Shown: piece after piece, positions 11,301 to 22,656 of the stretch | How the letters are laid out: each line of letters begins with the position of its first letter | How positions within the stretch are numbered: the stretch's first letter is position 1 | Assembly (NCBI GenBank): GCA_028752905.1 | Contig: JAQNBH010000015.1 | Location: 34,826,163-34,890,162 of the forward strand | Source: Cladorhizidae sp. MBARI D1340-BT2 | Taxonomy: Eukaryota; Porifera; Demospongiae; Poecilosclerida; Cladorhizidae | Reading direction: 5' to 3' | DNA: 64,000 nt | Translations under genes and position numbers: made by a program | Notes under the pieces: generated by a model | Databases searched by the model: none | What the model was told of the DNA's origin: nothing | Seen by the model: the letters and a program-made list of their open reading frames with translations, nothing else

Positions 11301-14300
11301 CCCTAGCCCTACATCCCTAGCCCTACATCTCTAGCCCTATATCCCTAGCCCTACATCCCTAGCCCTACATCCCTAGCCCTACATCCCTAGCCCTACATCC
11401 CTAGCCCTTCATCCCTAGCCCTACATCCCTAGCCCTACATCTCTAGCCCTACATCCCTAGCCCTACATCCCTAGCCCTACATCCCTAGCCCTACATCCCT
11501 AGCCCTACATCCCTAGCCCTACATCCCTAGCCCTACATCCCTAGCCCTACATCTCTAGCCCTACATCCCTAGCCCTACATCCCTAGCCCTACATCCCTAG
11601 CCCTACATCCCTAGCCCTACATCCCTAGCCCTACATCCCTAGGCCTACATCCCTAGCCCTACATCCCTAGCCCTACATCCCTAGTCCTACATCCCTAGCC
11701 CTACATCCCTAGCCCTACATCCCTAGCCCTATATCTCTAGCCCTACATCCCTAGCCCTACATCCCTAGCCCTAAATCCCTAGCCCTACATCCCTAGCCAT
11801 ACATCCCTAGCCCTACATCCCTAGTCCTACATTCCTAGCCCTACATCCCTAGCCCTACATCCCTAGCCCTAGCCCTACATCCCTAGCCCTACATCCCTAG
11901 CCCTACATCCCTAGCCCTACATCCCTAGCCCTACATCCCTAGCCCTACATCCCTAGCCCTACATCCCTAGCCCTAAATCCCTAGCCCTACATCCCTAGCC
12001 ATACATTCCTAGCCCTACATCCCTAGCCCTACATCCCTAGCCCTACATCCCTAGCCCTACATCCCTAGCCCTAGCCCTACATCCCTAGCCCTATATCCCT
12101 AGCCCTACATCCCTAGCCCTACATCCCTAGCCCTACATCCCTAGCCATCCCTAGGCCTACATCCCTAGCCCTACAGTACATCCCTAGCCCTACATCCCTA
12201 GCCCTACATCCCTAGCCCTACATCCCTAGCCCTACATCCCTAGCCCTACATCCCTAGCCCTACATCCCTAGCCCTACATCCCTAGCCCTACATCCCTAGC
12301 CCTACATCCCTAGCCCTACATCCCTAGCCCTACATCTCTAGCCCTACATCCCTAGCCCTACATCCCTAGCCCTACATCCCTAGCCATCCCTAGGCCTACA
12401 TCCCTAGCCCTACATCCCTAGCCCTACATCCCTAGCCCTACATCCCTAGCCCTACATCCCTAGCCCTACATACCTAGCCCTACATCCCTAGCCCTACATC
12501 CCTAGCCCTACATCCCTAGCCCTACATCCCTAGCCCTACATCCCTATCCCTACATCTCTAGCCCTACATCTCTAGCCCTACATCCCTAGCCCTACATCCC
12601 TAGCCCTAAATCCCTAGCCCTACATCCCTAGCCCTACATCCCTAGCCATACATCCCTAGCCCTACATCCCTAGCCCTGCATCCCTAGCCCTACATCCCTA
12701 GCCCTACATCCCTAGCCCTAGCCCTACATCCCTAGCCCTATATCCCTAGCCCTACATCCCTAGCCCTACATCCCTAGCCATCCCTAGCCCTACAGTACAT
12801 CCCTAGCCCTACATCCCTAGCCCTACATCCCTAGCCCTACATCCCTAGCCCTACATCCCTAGCCCTACATCCCTAGCCCTACATCCCTAGCCCTACATCC
12901 CTAGCCCTACATCCCTAGCCCTACATCCCTAGCCCTACATCTCTAGCCCTACATCCCTAGCCCTACATCCCTAGCCCTACATCCCTAGCCATCCCTAGGC
13001 CTACATCCCTAGCCCTACATCCCTAGCCCTACATCCCTAGCCCTACATCCCTAGCCCTACATCCCTAGCCCTACATCCCTATCCCTACATCTCTAGCCCT
13101 ACATCTCTAGCCCTACATCCCTAGCCCTACATCCCTAGCCCTACATCCCTAGCCCTACATCCCTAGCCCTACATCCCTAGCCATACATCCCTAGCCCTAC
13201 ATCCCTAGCCCTACATCCCTAGCCCTACATCCCTAGCCCTACATCCCTAGCCCTAGCCCTACATCCCGAGCCCTATATCCCTAGCCCTACATCCCTAGCC
13301 CTACATCCCTAGCCCTACATCCCTAGCCATCCCTAGGCCTACATCCCTAGCCCTACAGTACATCCCTAGCCCTACATCCCTAGCCCTACATCCCTAGCCC
13401 TACATCCCTAGCCCTACATCCCTAGCCCTACATCCCTAGCCCTACATCCCTAGCCCTACATCCCTAGCCCTACATCCCTAGCCCTACATCCCTAGCCCTA
13501 CATCTCTAGCCCTACATCCCTAGCCCTACATCCCTAGCCCTACATCCCTAGCCATCCCTAGGCCTACATCCCTAGCCCTACATCCCTAGCCCTACATCCC
13601 TAGCCCTACATCCCTAGCCCTACATCCCTAGCCCTACATCCCTAGCCCTACATCCCTAGCCCTACATCCCTAGCCCTACATCCCTAGCCCTACATCCCTA
13701 GCCCTACATCCCTATCCCTACATCTCTAGCCCTACATCTCTAGCCCTACATCCCTAGCCCTACATCCCTAGCCCTACATCCCTAGCCCTACATCCCTAGC
13801 CCTACATCCCTAGCCATACATCCCTAGCCCTACATCCCTAGCCCTACATCCCTAGCCCTACATCCCTAGCCCTACATCCCTAGCCCTAGCCCTACATCCC
13901 GAGCCCTATATCCCTAGCCCTACATCCCTAGCCCTACATCCCTAGCCCTACATCCCTAGCCATCCCTAGGCCTACATCCCTAGCCCTACAGTACATCCCT
14001 AGCCCTACATCCCTAGCCCTACATCCCTAGCCCTACATCTCTAGCCCTACATCCCTAGCCCTACATCCCTAGCCCTACATCCCTAGCCCTACATCCCTAG
14101 CCCTACATCCCTAGCCCTACATCCCTAGCCCTACATCTCTAGCCCTACATCCCTAGCCCTACATCCCTAGCCCTACATCCCTAGCCATCCCTAGGCCTAC
14201 ATCCCTAGCCCTACATCCCTAGCCCTACATCCCTAGCCCTACATCCCTAGCCCTACATCCCTAGCCCTACATCCCTAGCCCTACATCCCTAGCCCTACAT

Positions 14301-17300
14301 CCCTAGCCCTACATCCCTAGCCCTACATCCCTAGCCCTACATCCCTAGCCCTACATCCCTAGCCATCCCTAGGCCTACATCCCTAGCCCTACATCCCTAG
14401 CCCTACATCCCTAGCCCTACATCCCTAGCCCTACATCCCTAGCCCTACATCCCTAGCCCTACATCCCTAGCCCTACATCCCTAGCCCTACATCCCTAGCC
14501 CTACATCCCTAGCCCTACATCCCTAGCCCTACATCTTCGTAGGGCTAGGGATGTAGGGCTAGGGATGTAGGGCTAGGGATGTAGGGCTAAGGATGTAGGG
14601 CTAGGGATGTAGGGCTAGGGATGTAGGGCTAGGGATGTAGGGCTAGGGATGTAGGGCTAGGGATGTAGGGCTAAATATGTAGGGCTGGGGATGTAGGGCT
14701 AAAGATGTAGGGCTAGGGATGTAGGGCTAGGGATGTAGGGCAAGGGATGTAGGGCTAGGGATGTAGGGCTAGGGATGTAGGGCTAGGGATGTAGGGCTAG
14801 GGATGTAGGGCTAGGGATGTAGGGCTAAAGATGTAGGGCTAAAGATGTAGGGGTAGGGCTAGGGATGTAGGGCTAGGGTTGGGGTTATGGCTAGGGCTAG
14901 GTGGGAAACAACTTAGAAAGTGGGACATCCACAGACATTTCCATGGCTACACATAACAGCTGTTGTTACCAGGTCCATGCATGCCACTCCCCCAGACTTT
15001 ACCTACCTCTCCTCTCCTCTGCAGGAGCTCTCTTCCACCTGTCGGACTCGCTGGACCCTTACCAGGTCTATAGCCTGAGGCTGAGCTCCGACCACAGGCA
15101 GCTGCTAGTGGATAACGACCACCATCCTATCAGCATGAGGCACATCCTGGAAGTGAAGTCGATCTCTGGAGACCAGTCCCCGGAGCAAGGTGCGAGGGAC
15201 TGTAACATTCCACTGAGTGAGAGACTGCATGGCTAAGGTGTAACGTAAAGTGCACACTAGCATTCATCCTCATTACATATGTGTCCTCTCTTCTTGGCAA
15301 GACGAAGAATGTCTTTAAACTACATAGATGTGTACCCAGGTAACCACAAACATTTAGATGACCCTTTACCATTTGTAGTAATGTACACTTACACAACATT
15401 TGACAAGAGCTCTACAAGTCTACAAATAATTGTGTTGGCATGTAATATCACTGGGCACGATCAAAAGGTAAAGGATCGTCAAGCTTTTCCCCCTTTTTTC
15501 CTTCTTTTTTTCTTCCTTCTTTTTCCCCCCTTCTTCTTTTTTTCTTCTTTCCCTTCTTTTTCTTTAAACGGACAAAAAAAAAGAAAAGAAGTCATTATTT
15601 TTCAATATAATAATGTTTGTTGTTTGCTGTGTGTTGTTTGTTTGTGTATAGTCGAGCTGTTGGTTAGTGTGGCAATGTTGGAGCTAGACTACTTGAATAC
15701 CACTCTAAAGACTGAGTTGTGTCAGTACTAGACCTCTGATGTGCATCCATTCCTGTGCACAGTATCTCACTTTTTTGTGCCGATCCAATCCTGATTCAGC
15801 TGAACCGCCTTGGCTGGTAGTTTGGACCCTGATTCTCGCGAAAAATTGGGTGCAAAGTTCATTGCTGATCGAGTCGAGCGTGTCATCTGGCTGGCGTGCA
15901 GTAGAGATGAAGGTATTGTTGGGAGTATGGAGAGAGGAAGATGTCCAAAGAATAGCTGGGAAGTAGCTCGAGTATGAGAAGGTGCAGAGGCTGACCAAAG
16001 GTAGGAATGTACCTGGCAGCAGTGCAGGACTAGTGTCAAGAATTTACCCCGGTGGTTTAGTAGCTATAGCAACGCTATTCAGCTAGCCATAAGTGACCAC
16101 TACAGACCACAGAATCCTGCAATAGTTGTCTATTCTCTAGGATAATGCGGAACAAAGTTTCTGGGGGAAGCACAGACCCAAGGTAGAGGCGGAGTTCAGG
16201 GGGAGAGGGATGTCCTTGTTTGGGGTTGTAGTACACACGAGGCCATCCATCCCAACTATACCAGCAGCCATCACCATTCATCTCCAATGAAACCACTCCC
16301 CTCCCCTCCCCTCTCCTCCCCTCTCCTCTCCTCCCCTCCCCTCTCCTCCCCTCTCCTCCCCTCTCCTCCCCTCCCCTCCCCTCTCCTCCCCTCTCCTCTC
16401 TTCCCCTCTCCTCCCCTCCCTCTCCTCTCCTCCCCTCTTCTCTCCTCCCCTCTCCTCTCCTCCCCTCTCCTCTCCTCCCCTCTCCTCTCCTCCCCTCTCC
16501 TCTCCTCCCCTCTCCTCCCCTTTCCTCCCCTCCCCTCCCTCCCATCCCCTCCCTCCCCTCTACTCTACTCTACTCTACTTCATATAAACTTTCACCAACC
16601 CTCTAAATAATATTTTAAACCCCTAATTTCAGACATGTTACGAAGCAAAGCACATGTACCCAACTATCTCACTTTTTTTGTGGCCATCCAATTCTGATTC
16701 AGCTGAACCGCCTTGGCTGGTAGTTTGGATCCTGATTCTCGCGAAAAATCGGGTGCAAAGTTCGTTGCTTATCGAGTCTAGCCTGTTACCTAGTGTGGCT
16801 GGAGTGCAGTAGAGATGAAGGTACTGATGGGAGTAGGGAGAAAAATGTTAATTTGCACAATTTTTTATCACCACTCTGTGCCGCAAAGAGGGACTGTTTT
16901 CTCCAGACGTCACACCATGGCAGACTTCACCATGGAGTTTAAACACCACACCATGGCAGACTTCACCATGGAGTTTAAATATCACACCATGGCAGACTTC
17001 ACCATGGAGTTTAAATATCACACCATGGCAGACTTCACCATGGAGTTTAAACATCCCACCATGGCAGACTTCACCATGGAGTTTAAACATCCCACCATGG
17101 CAGACTTCACCATGGAGTTTAAACATCCCACCATGGCAGACTTCACCATGGAGTTTAAACACCACACCATGGCAGACTTCACCCTGGAGTTTAAATATCA
17201 CACCATGGCAGACTTCACCATGGAGTTTAAATATCACACCATGGCAGACTTCACCATGGAGTTTAAACATCCCACCATGGCAGACTTCACCATGGAGTTT

Positions 17301-20300
17301 AAACATCACATCATGGCAGACTTCACCCTGGAGTTTAAATATCACACCATGGCAGACTGGCAGACTTCACCATGGAGTTTAAATATCACACCATGGCAGA
17401 TTTCACCATGGAGTTTAAAACATCCCACCATGGCAGACTTCACCATGGAGTTTAAATATCACACCATGGCAGACTTCACCATGGAGTTTAAATATCACAC
17501 CATGGCAGACTTCACCATGGAGTTTAAACACCACACCATGGCAGACTTCATCCTGGAGTTTAAACACCACACCATGGCAGACTTCACCCTGGAGTTTAAA
17601 CACCACACCATGGCAGACTTCACCATGGAGTTTAAATATCACACCATGGCAGACTTCACCATGGAGTTTAAATATCACACCATGGCAGACTTCACCATGG
17701 AGTTTAAACATCCCACCATGGCAGACTTCACCATGGAGTTTAAACACCACACCATGGCAGACTTCACCCTGGAGTTTAAATATCACACCATGGCAGACTT
17801 CACCCTGGAGTTTAAACACCACACCATGGCAGACTTCACCATGGAGTTTAAATATCACACCATGGCAGACTTCACCCTGGAGTTTAAATATCACACCATA
17901 GCAGACTTCACCATGGAGTTTAAATATCACACCATGGCAGACTTCACCCTGGAGTTTAAATATCACACCATAGCAGACTTCACCCTGGAGTTTAAACACC
18001 ACACCATGGCAGACTTCACCATGGAGTTTAAACACCACACCATGGCAGACTTCACCCTGGAGTTTAAATATCATACCATGGCAGACTTCACCCTGGAGTT
18101 TAAACACCACACCATGGCAGACTTCACCCTGGAGTTTAAACACCACACCATGGCAGACTTCACCCTGGAGTTTAAACACCACACCATGGCAGACTTCACC
18201 CTGGAGTTTAAACACCACACCATGGCAGACTTCACCATGGAGTTTAAACACCACACCATGGCAGACTTCACCATGGAGTTTAAATATCACACCATGGCAG
18301 ACTTCACCATGGAGTTTAAACACCACACCATGGCAGACTTCACCCTGGAGTTTAAACATCACACCATGGCAGACTTCACCATGGAGTTTAAACACCACAC
18401 CATGGCAGACTTCACCCTGGAGTTTAAACACCACACCATGGCAGACTTCACCATGGAGTTTAAACACCACACCATGGCAGACTTCACCCTGGGGTTTAAA
18501 CACCACACCATGGCAGACTTCACCATGGAGTTTAAATATCCCACCATGGCAGACTTCACCATGGAGTTTAAACATCCCACCATGGCAGACTTCACCCTGG
18601 AGTTTAAACACCACACCATGGCAGACTTCACCATGGAGTTTAAATATCACACCATGGCAGACTTCACCATGGAGTTTAAACATCCCACCATGGCAGACTT
18701 CACCATGGAGTTTAAACACCACACCATGGCAGACTTCACCATGGAGTTTAAACATCCCACCATGGCAGACTTCACCATGGAGTTTAAACACCACACCATG
18801 GCAGACTTCACCATGGAGTTTAAATATCACACCATGGCAGACTTCACCATGGAGTTTAAATATCACACCATGGCAGACTTCACCCTGGAGTTTAAACACC
18901 ACACCATGGCAGACTTCACCATGGAGTTTAAACACCACACCATGGCAGACTTCACCCTGGAGTTTAAATATCACACCGTGGCAGACTTCACCATGGAGTT
19001 TAAACATCCCACCATGGCAGACTTCAACATGGAGTTTAAATATCACACCATGGCAGACTTCACCCTGGAGTTTAAACACCACACCATGGCAGACTTCACC
19101 ATGGAGTTTAAACACCACACCATGGCAGACTTCACCTGGAGTTTAAACACCACACCATGGCAGACTTCACCCTGGAGTTTAAACATCCCACCAAGGCAGA
19201 CTTCACCATGGAGTTTAAACACCACACCATGGCAGACTTCACCATGGAGTTTAAATATCACACCATGGCAGACTTCACCATGGAGTTTAAACACCACACC
19301 ATGGCAGACTTCACCATGGAGTTTAAACACCACACCATGGCAGACTTCACCCTGGAGTTTAAATATCACACCATGGCAGACTTCACCATGGAGTTTAAAT
19401 ATCACACCATGGCAGACTTCACCCTGGAGTTTAAACACCACACCATGGCAGACTTCACCCTGGAGTTTAAACATCCCACCAAGGCAGACTTCACCATGGA
19501 GTTTAAACACCACACCATGGCAGACTTCACCATGGAGTTTAAATATCACACCATGGCAGACTTCACCATGGAGTTTAAACACCACACCATGGCAGACTTC
19601 ACCTGGAGTTTAAATATCACACCAAGGCAGACTTCACCTGGAGTTTAAACACCACACCATGGCAGACTTCACCTGGAGTTTAAACACCACACCATGGCAG
19701 ACTTCACCATGGAGTTTAAACACCACACCATGGCAGACTTCACCATGGAGTTTAAACACCACACCATGGCAGACTTCACCCTGGAGTTTAAACACCACAC
19801 CATGGCAGACTTCACCATGGAGTTTAAATATCACACCATGGCAGACTTCACCCTGGAGTTTCGTGTTAAGTGGTTCAGCAAGTATGTGGTCGAGTTAAGT
19901 GATTCAGTGAGTGCTGTTATAAGGGCCAAATAGAAGTTCCTGTTTTCATTTGACTGAACTTCCAAATTATTGACGTCATCACATATAGGATTATACTACA
20001 GAGTGTTAGCTAAGATTATCTAAGTACTCTCAGTTGTCAAGTAGTATCACTGCTCAATATTGAATGCAACGATCATTCCCATTTAGAACTTATCCATGGT
20101 GAACATTTCCATTTGCAGTCCATTGCTGGTGAATAGTTCATCAGATGCTTTTGGGACGTTCAATGTTGCCACCACCTGTTAAAGAAATGAGCTTTAGTCT
20201 GAGTTGTTGTTGCTGTTGTTGTTGCTGTTGTTGCTGTTGTTGTTGTTGCTGCTTATTTCCCTTTTTCTCTCCTCCCTCCCCCCAGGAACCATTGCCCCCC

Positions 20301-20736
20301 TGTTTTCTGTGGTGGGATGCATGTTACCAACCATGATTACCTTTTTTTTGTTTTTCCTTGTCTCTCTCGTTTGTAGCCCCCCCCCATTATTTCGGCATTT
20401 ATTATTAATATATATTTTTTTTTACATAGTCATGCACTAGATGTGTTAGAAATGAGGAGAGCGACCTCCTACTGTAGCCAGGAGGAATCTTTGAGGACTG
20501 TGTTTTATAGTTACCATGACAATGCACATGTAGGAGACGATGTTCATCGCAAGAGACGATCAGGCAGTGTGGGGAAGATGACGAGTCTGGAGTTGGTCCT
20601 GAAGGCGTCGAGGGGACAAGAGGAGGGTAAGGTCATACTCACTCCCACCAATCATCATCGCAAAGCTGCAGTGGAATGGCTGAAATCCCTCAAAAAGGTC
20701 AGGCATGGGGAAGAGGAGATGCCAAGATGCTATTAA
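8230..20736 (+). CDS. zfyve21: ZFYVE21-like FYVE/PH-like domain protein (5' part not seen)
   Basis: Exons 8230-8395, 15025-15189 and 20441-20736. ZFYVE21 is an endosomal PI3P-binding protein known in mammals for focal-adhesion turnover and endosome signalling. Visible here are the second half of a FYVE zinc finger (HHCRRCGDVVCGHCC, then VCHRC), the stretch MEEEFMNHHLKYLITG, and the PH-like C-terminal domain (GALFHLSDSL, HILEVKSISGD, TSLELVLKASRGQEEGKV, RKAAVEWLKSLKKV). Order and spacing match vertebrate ZFYVE21, whose FYVE continues into LLSGATF. Splice phases agree: G|GA between exons 1 and 2 and G|AT between 2 and 3. The first FYVE half (CxxC and RK before HHC) must lie on an upstream exon that I could not find. 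Both introns are filled by satellites. Confidence 0.85.
8396..8662. other. zfyve21 intron start
   Basis: Intronic. Contains a G-rich tract (8425-8452) and no recognised element. Confidence 0.6.
8663..8866. repeat. 22-bp minisatellite in zfyve21 intron
   Basis: About nine copies of GGTTTAGTGCTAGTGTTAC plus CA or TCA (22 bp), the last ones truncated. Confidence 0.93.
8867..9663. other. Intronic sequence with a three-copy repeat
   Basis: Mostly unique zfyve21 intron. At 9492-9605 a roughly 45-bp unit carrying TGGACCTAACCACCCC and CCTAAACCTGCACTT recurs three times, with a C-run expanded in the middle copy. Confidence 0.5.
9664..14885. repeat. Telomere-like 14-bp satellite, orientation flips twice
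   Basis: About 370 copies of the 14-bp unit TAGCCCTACATCCC (complement GGGATGTAGGGCTA), which carries two TAGGG blocks per unit. It lies entirely in the zfyve21 intron between the FYVE and PH-like exons. The short left part (9664-9699) is in the G-strand orientation, 9700-14532 is C-strand, and 14539-14885 is G-strand again. The flips are a long perfect palindrome centred at 9699/9700 and a hairpin with a 6-base loop at 14533-14538. Variants include CATCTCT, ATCCCTAGGCC and CTACAGTACATCC. Confidence 0.95.
15025..15189 (+). CDS. zfyve21: zfyve21 exon: start of PH-like domain
   Basis: Acceptor CCTCTGCAG ends at 15024 and donor AAG|GTGCGA is at 15190. Translation includes ALFHLSDSLDPYQVYSLRL, LLVDNDHHPISM and HILEVKSISGD. 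This corresponds to the first beta strands of the ZFYVE21 C-terminal domain (ATFLVTF..., CRLSNNQRYL..., IVHISTVQIL in vertebrates). Phase 1 at both ends. Confidence 0.8.
15190..16293. other. zfyve21 intron with pyrimidine tract and half of a duplicated segment
   Basis: Contains a T/C-rich tract followed by an A/G tract (15483-15592) and the first member of a direct duplication (15763-15935, listed separately). No gene. Confidence 0.6.
15763..15935. repeat. Dispersed direct repeat, copy 1
   Basis: About 170 bp beginning TATCTCACTTTTTTGTG and including GATTCAGCTGAACCGCC and GATTCTCGCGAAAAAT. It recurs about 900 bp downstream with scattered mismatches. Confidence 0.85.
16294..16578. repeat. Polypurine/polypyrimidine simple repeat
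   Basis: About 285 bp of almost pure C/T (CCCCTCTCCT-type units) on the + strand, ending in TACTC repeats. Every frame is open on both strands, hence Pro/Ser/Leu or Gly/Glu/Arg ORFs with no biological meaning. Confidence 0.95.
16664..16841. repeat. Dispersed direct repeat, copy 2
   Basis: Second copy of the 15763-15935 segment. It diverges mainly near the 3' part (CCTGTTACCTAGTGTGGC here). Confidence 0.85.
16910..19861. repeat. 36-bp satellite in zfyve21 intron
   Basis: About 82 copies of a 36-bp unit containing ACCATGGCAGACTTCACC and ATGGAGTTTAAAC. Each unit carries the palindromes CCATGG (often twice) and GTTTAAAC. Units end CACCAC, CATCCC or TATCAC, and the second CCATGG is often CCCTGG. 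A 36-bp period is 12 codons, so a single frame stays open for over 900 codons in sense and 567 in antisense. Near 19130 and beyond, 35-bp units shift the frame. Confidence 0.96.
19862..20440. other. zfyve21 intron end with GTT/GCT microsatellite
   Basis: Unique DNA apart from an imperfect TTG/CTG trinucleotide tract (20199-20252) and T-rich stretches. A T-tract plus CACTAG at 20440 forms the proposed acceptor of the last exon. Confidence 0.6.
20441..20736 (+). CDS. zfyve21: zfyve21 terminal exon: C-terminal PH-like half
   Basis: The proposed acceptor CACTAG (ends 20440) restores the phase left by the previous exon. TACATAG at 20429 has a better pyrimidine tract but the wrong phase. After a variable Arg/Ser-rich stretch the exon encodes MTSLELVLKASRGQEEGKV and HHRKAAVEWLKSLKKV, matching the final beta strands and C-terminal helix of ZFYVE21 (GRRQAVAWLVAMHKAAK in vertebrates). 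Stop TAA is at 20734-20736. Confidence 0.75.
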
Positions 20737-20738
20737 TA

Positions 20739-21575
20739 TTGGATGAGGGTTAAGATACTGTGTATATATGTGTAGCTCGATTCAACCAATATTAGTCAAG
20801 GAAGCAGTATAATGTTCGTGTACGATCAGTAACTGGTAAAGGGTCATTGATTCTTATTGGATGAGGGTTAGATACTGTGTAGCCGGATTCCACCAATATT
20901 ATACAAGGAAGCAGTATAAGGTTGGTGCACACAATTAGAAGGTGGTAAAGGGTCGTCAGTGCCCGAGGCTTAGATACTGTGTAGCCGGATTCAACCAATA
21001 TTATACAAGGAAGCAGTATAATGTTCATGTACAATCTGTAAAGGGTAAAGGGTCATCAATTCTTATTGGATGAGGATTAGACTGTGTAGCCGGATTCCAC
21101 CGATATTATTCAAGGAAGCAGTATAATGTAGGAAGCAGTATAATGTTCGTGTACGATCAGTAAAAGGTAAAGGGTCACCAATTCTTGTTGGATGAGGGTT
21201 AAATACTGTGTAGCCGGATTCCACCAATATTATACAAGGAAGCAGTATAATGTTGGTGTATACACGATCACGATCAAAAAGGGTAAACGATCATCAATTT
21301 GTATTGGATGAGGGTTAGATACTATGTAGCCTGATTCAACCAATAGCATACAAGGAAGCATAATGTTGGTGCCTGCGATTGTAAAAGGGTAAAGGATCAT
21401 CAAACAGAACAGAGATGATAGAACGGGTAAAGGATCGTCAATTCGTATTGGATGTTGCTTAAATACTAGCCAATTCCACCAATATTGTACAAGGAAGCAG
21501 TACAATGAGGAAGCAGTACAATGTTGGTATATACGATATAAAATACGATATAAAATGGTAAAGGGTCACCACACT
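20739..21575. repeat. ~115-bp tandem repeat downstream of zfyve21
   Basis: About seven diverged copies. Shared blocks are TTGGATGAGGGTTAGATAC, GTGTAGCCGGATTC, ACCAATATT, CAAGGAAGCAGTATAATG and GGTAAAGGGTCATC. The first copy starts three bases after the zfyve21 stop codon, so the repeat forms the 3' UTR or its immediate flank. Internal deletions near 21110-21150. Confidence 0.9.
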
Positions 21576-21916
21576 ATATGGGTACAATCCTGTCTCCATG
21601 CAGTGATGTTTTTTTTGTGTGCACAGATTGAATTTTTTTTTTTTGCAGAGTCCTCGTCAGTAGCTGTAATATGCCGTAACTCTGCTCATTTAGCCTCTCG
21701 ATGTTTGGCCTTGTCAAGCGCCCATTTCATTGTGTCATTACAAACACAAGCAGTCTATGCTTGGCGTCCTGCACCTCATTGTGTGGTGCTGGTCTTGATG
21801 CTATTGAAAAAGGTGTGGTTTAGCTTCACTGCCTACGCAAATGCAAACATTTATGCAAGATGAATTTTATGATATGACCACGCCTATTATTATTAGCTGC
21901 ACTTGTCCGTAATTTC
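21576..21916. other. Unassigned intergenic sequence
   Basis: No recognisable gene or element. Two T-runs (21610-21615 and 21632-21644). Confidence 0.4.
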
Positions 21917-22141
21917 CAGATGAGCTTCTTGCTGCTTATCTTTTAACCCTTTACCCTTTTCCCACCTAGTAGCGCAGGATGAGCTTCTTGCTGCTTATCT
22001 TTTAACCCTTTCCCCACCTAGTAGCGCAGGATGAGCTTCTTGCTGCTCATCTTTTAACCCTTTACCCACCTTCTAGTAGTGCAGGATGAGCTTCTTGCTG
22101 CTTATCTTTTAACCCTTTCCTTAGCCTTCTAGTAGTGCAGG
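21917..22141. repeat. ~55-bp tandem repeat, four copies
   Basis: Four copies of GATGAGCTTCTTGCTGCTT plus ATCTTTTAACCCTTT and CCTAGTAGCGCAGG (or TCTAGTAGTGCAGG), varying from about 52 to 61 bp. Confidence 0.9.
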
Positions 22142-22656
22142 CAACTCCTCCATGGCCTACGAAGCTCTCAGCATGCAAAATACAAGTACAATTGAGGGTG
22201 ACTATATATGATATGCCCTTAACCAATACAAACAGGGAAAAGCAATAGCTGATATCTTAATGGCTGGATGTAATTCGCAGTAGTCTTCCAGTGGAATATT
22301 GCGGGGGGGGGGGGGGGGGGGGAGTACACGGTGATCATTTTGGGTCCTCTTTCTACCCATCAATTGTACTTCTCGCTCATGAAGAATGCTAATAGGGAGT
22401 CTCTCGCAAGAATTGCTCTCGTCACTGGCTAAAAGGAACTTTTCGTCATGAAGGATGTCCAAATAGTTCTGTAGATGAATATCCTTCAAGGAGTCCAAGT
22501 CAAATGCAAGTATAGTTGAGAGACCATCACTATTCCTTCTTAGTCCACCTCAAGAGAGACTTGCTCCTTCTTTCTTTTTTTGGTTCGAGAAATTGGCTCC
22601 TTCTTTGACTAGCTTGCGATATTCAATTCTTCACCTAAAAAAAGTATGAAAAAAGT
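22142..22656. other. Unassigned intergenic sequence with G-run
   Basis: A run of about 19 G at 22303-22321. A minus-strand open frame of 98 codons (22202-22498) has no recognised similarity; I do not call it a gene. Confidence 0.4.

Noticed and set aside
9664..14885. A true chromosome end or relic telomere
   Set aside because: The unit is 14 bp (GGGATGTAGGGCTA), not TTAGGG. The orientation flips, and the array sits between two exons of one gene.
16075..16610. Gly/Glu/Arg and Pro/Ser/Leu ORFs
   Set aside because: Simple C/T-rich repeat, no codon or domain signal.
16815..19613. 932-codon ORF with a MADFTMEFKH period
   Set aside because: Produced by a 36-bp satellite whose period is a multiple of three. 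The antisense strand is equally open, and it lies inside a zfyve21 intron.
20430..20440. Acceptor TACATAG at 20429 for the last zfyve21 exon
   Set aside because: It has a better T-tract but leaves the reading phase wrong for the exon ending at 15189. CACTAG at 20440 fits.
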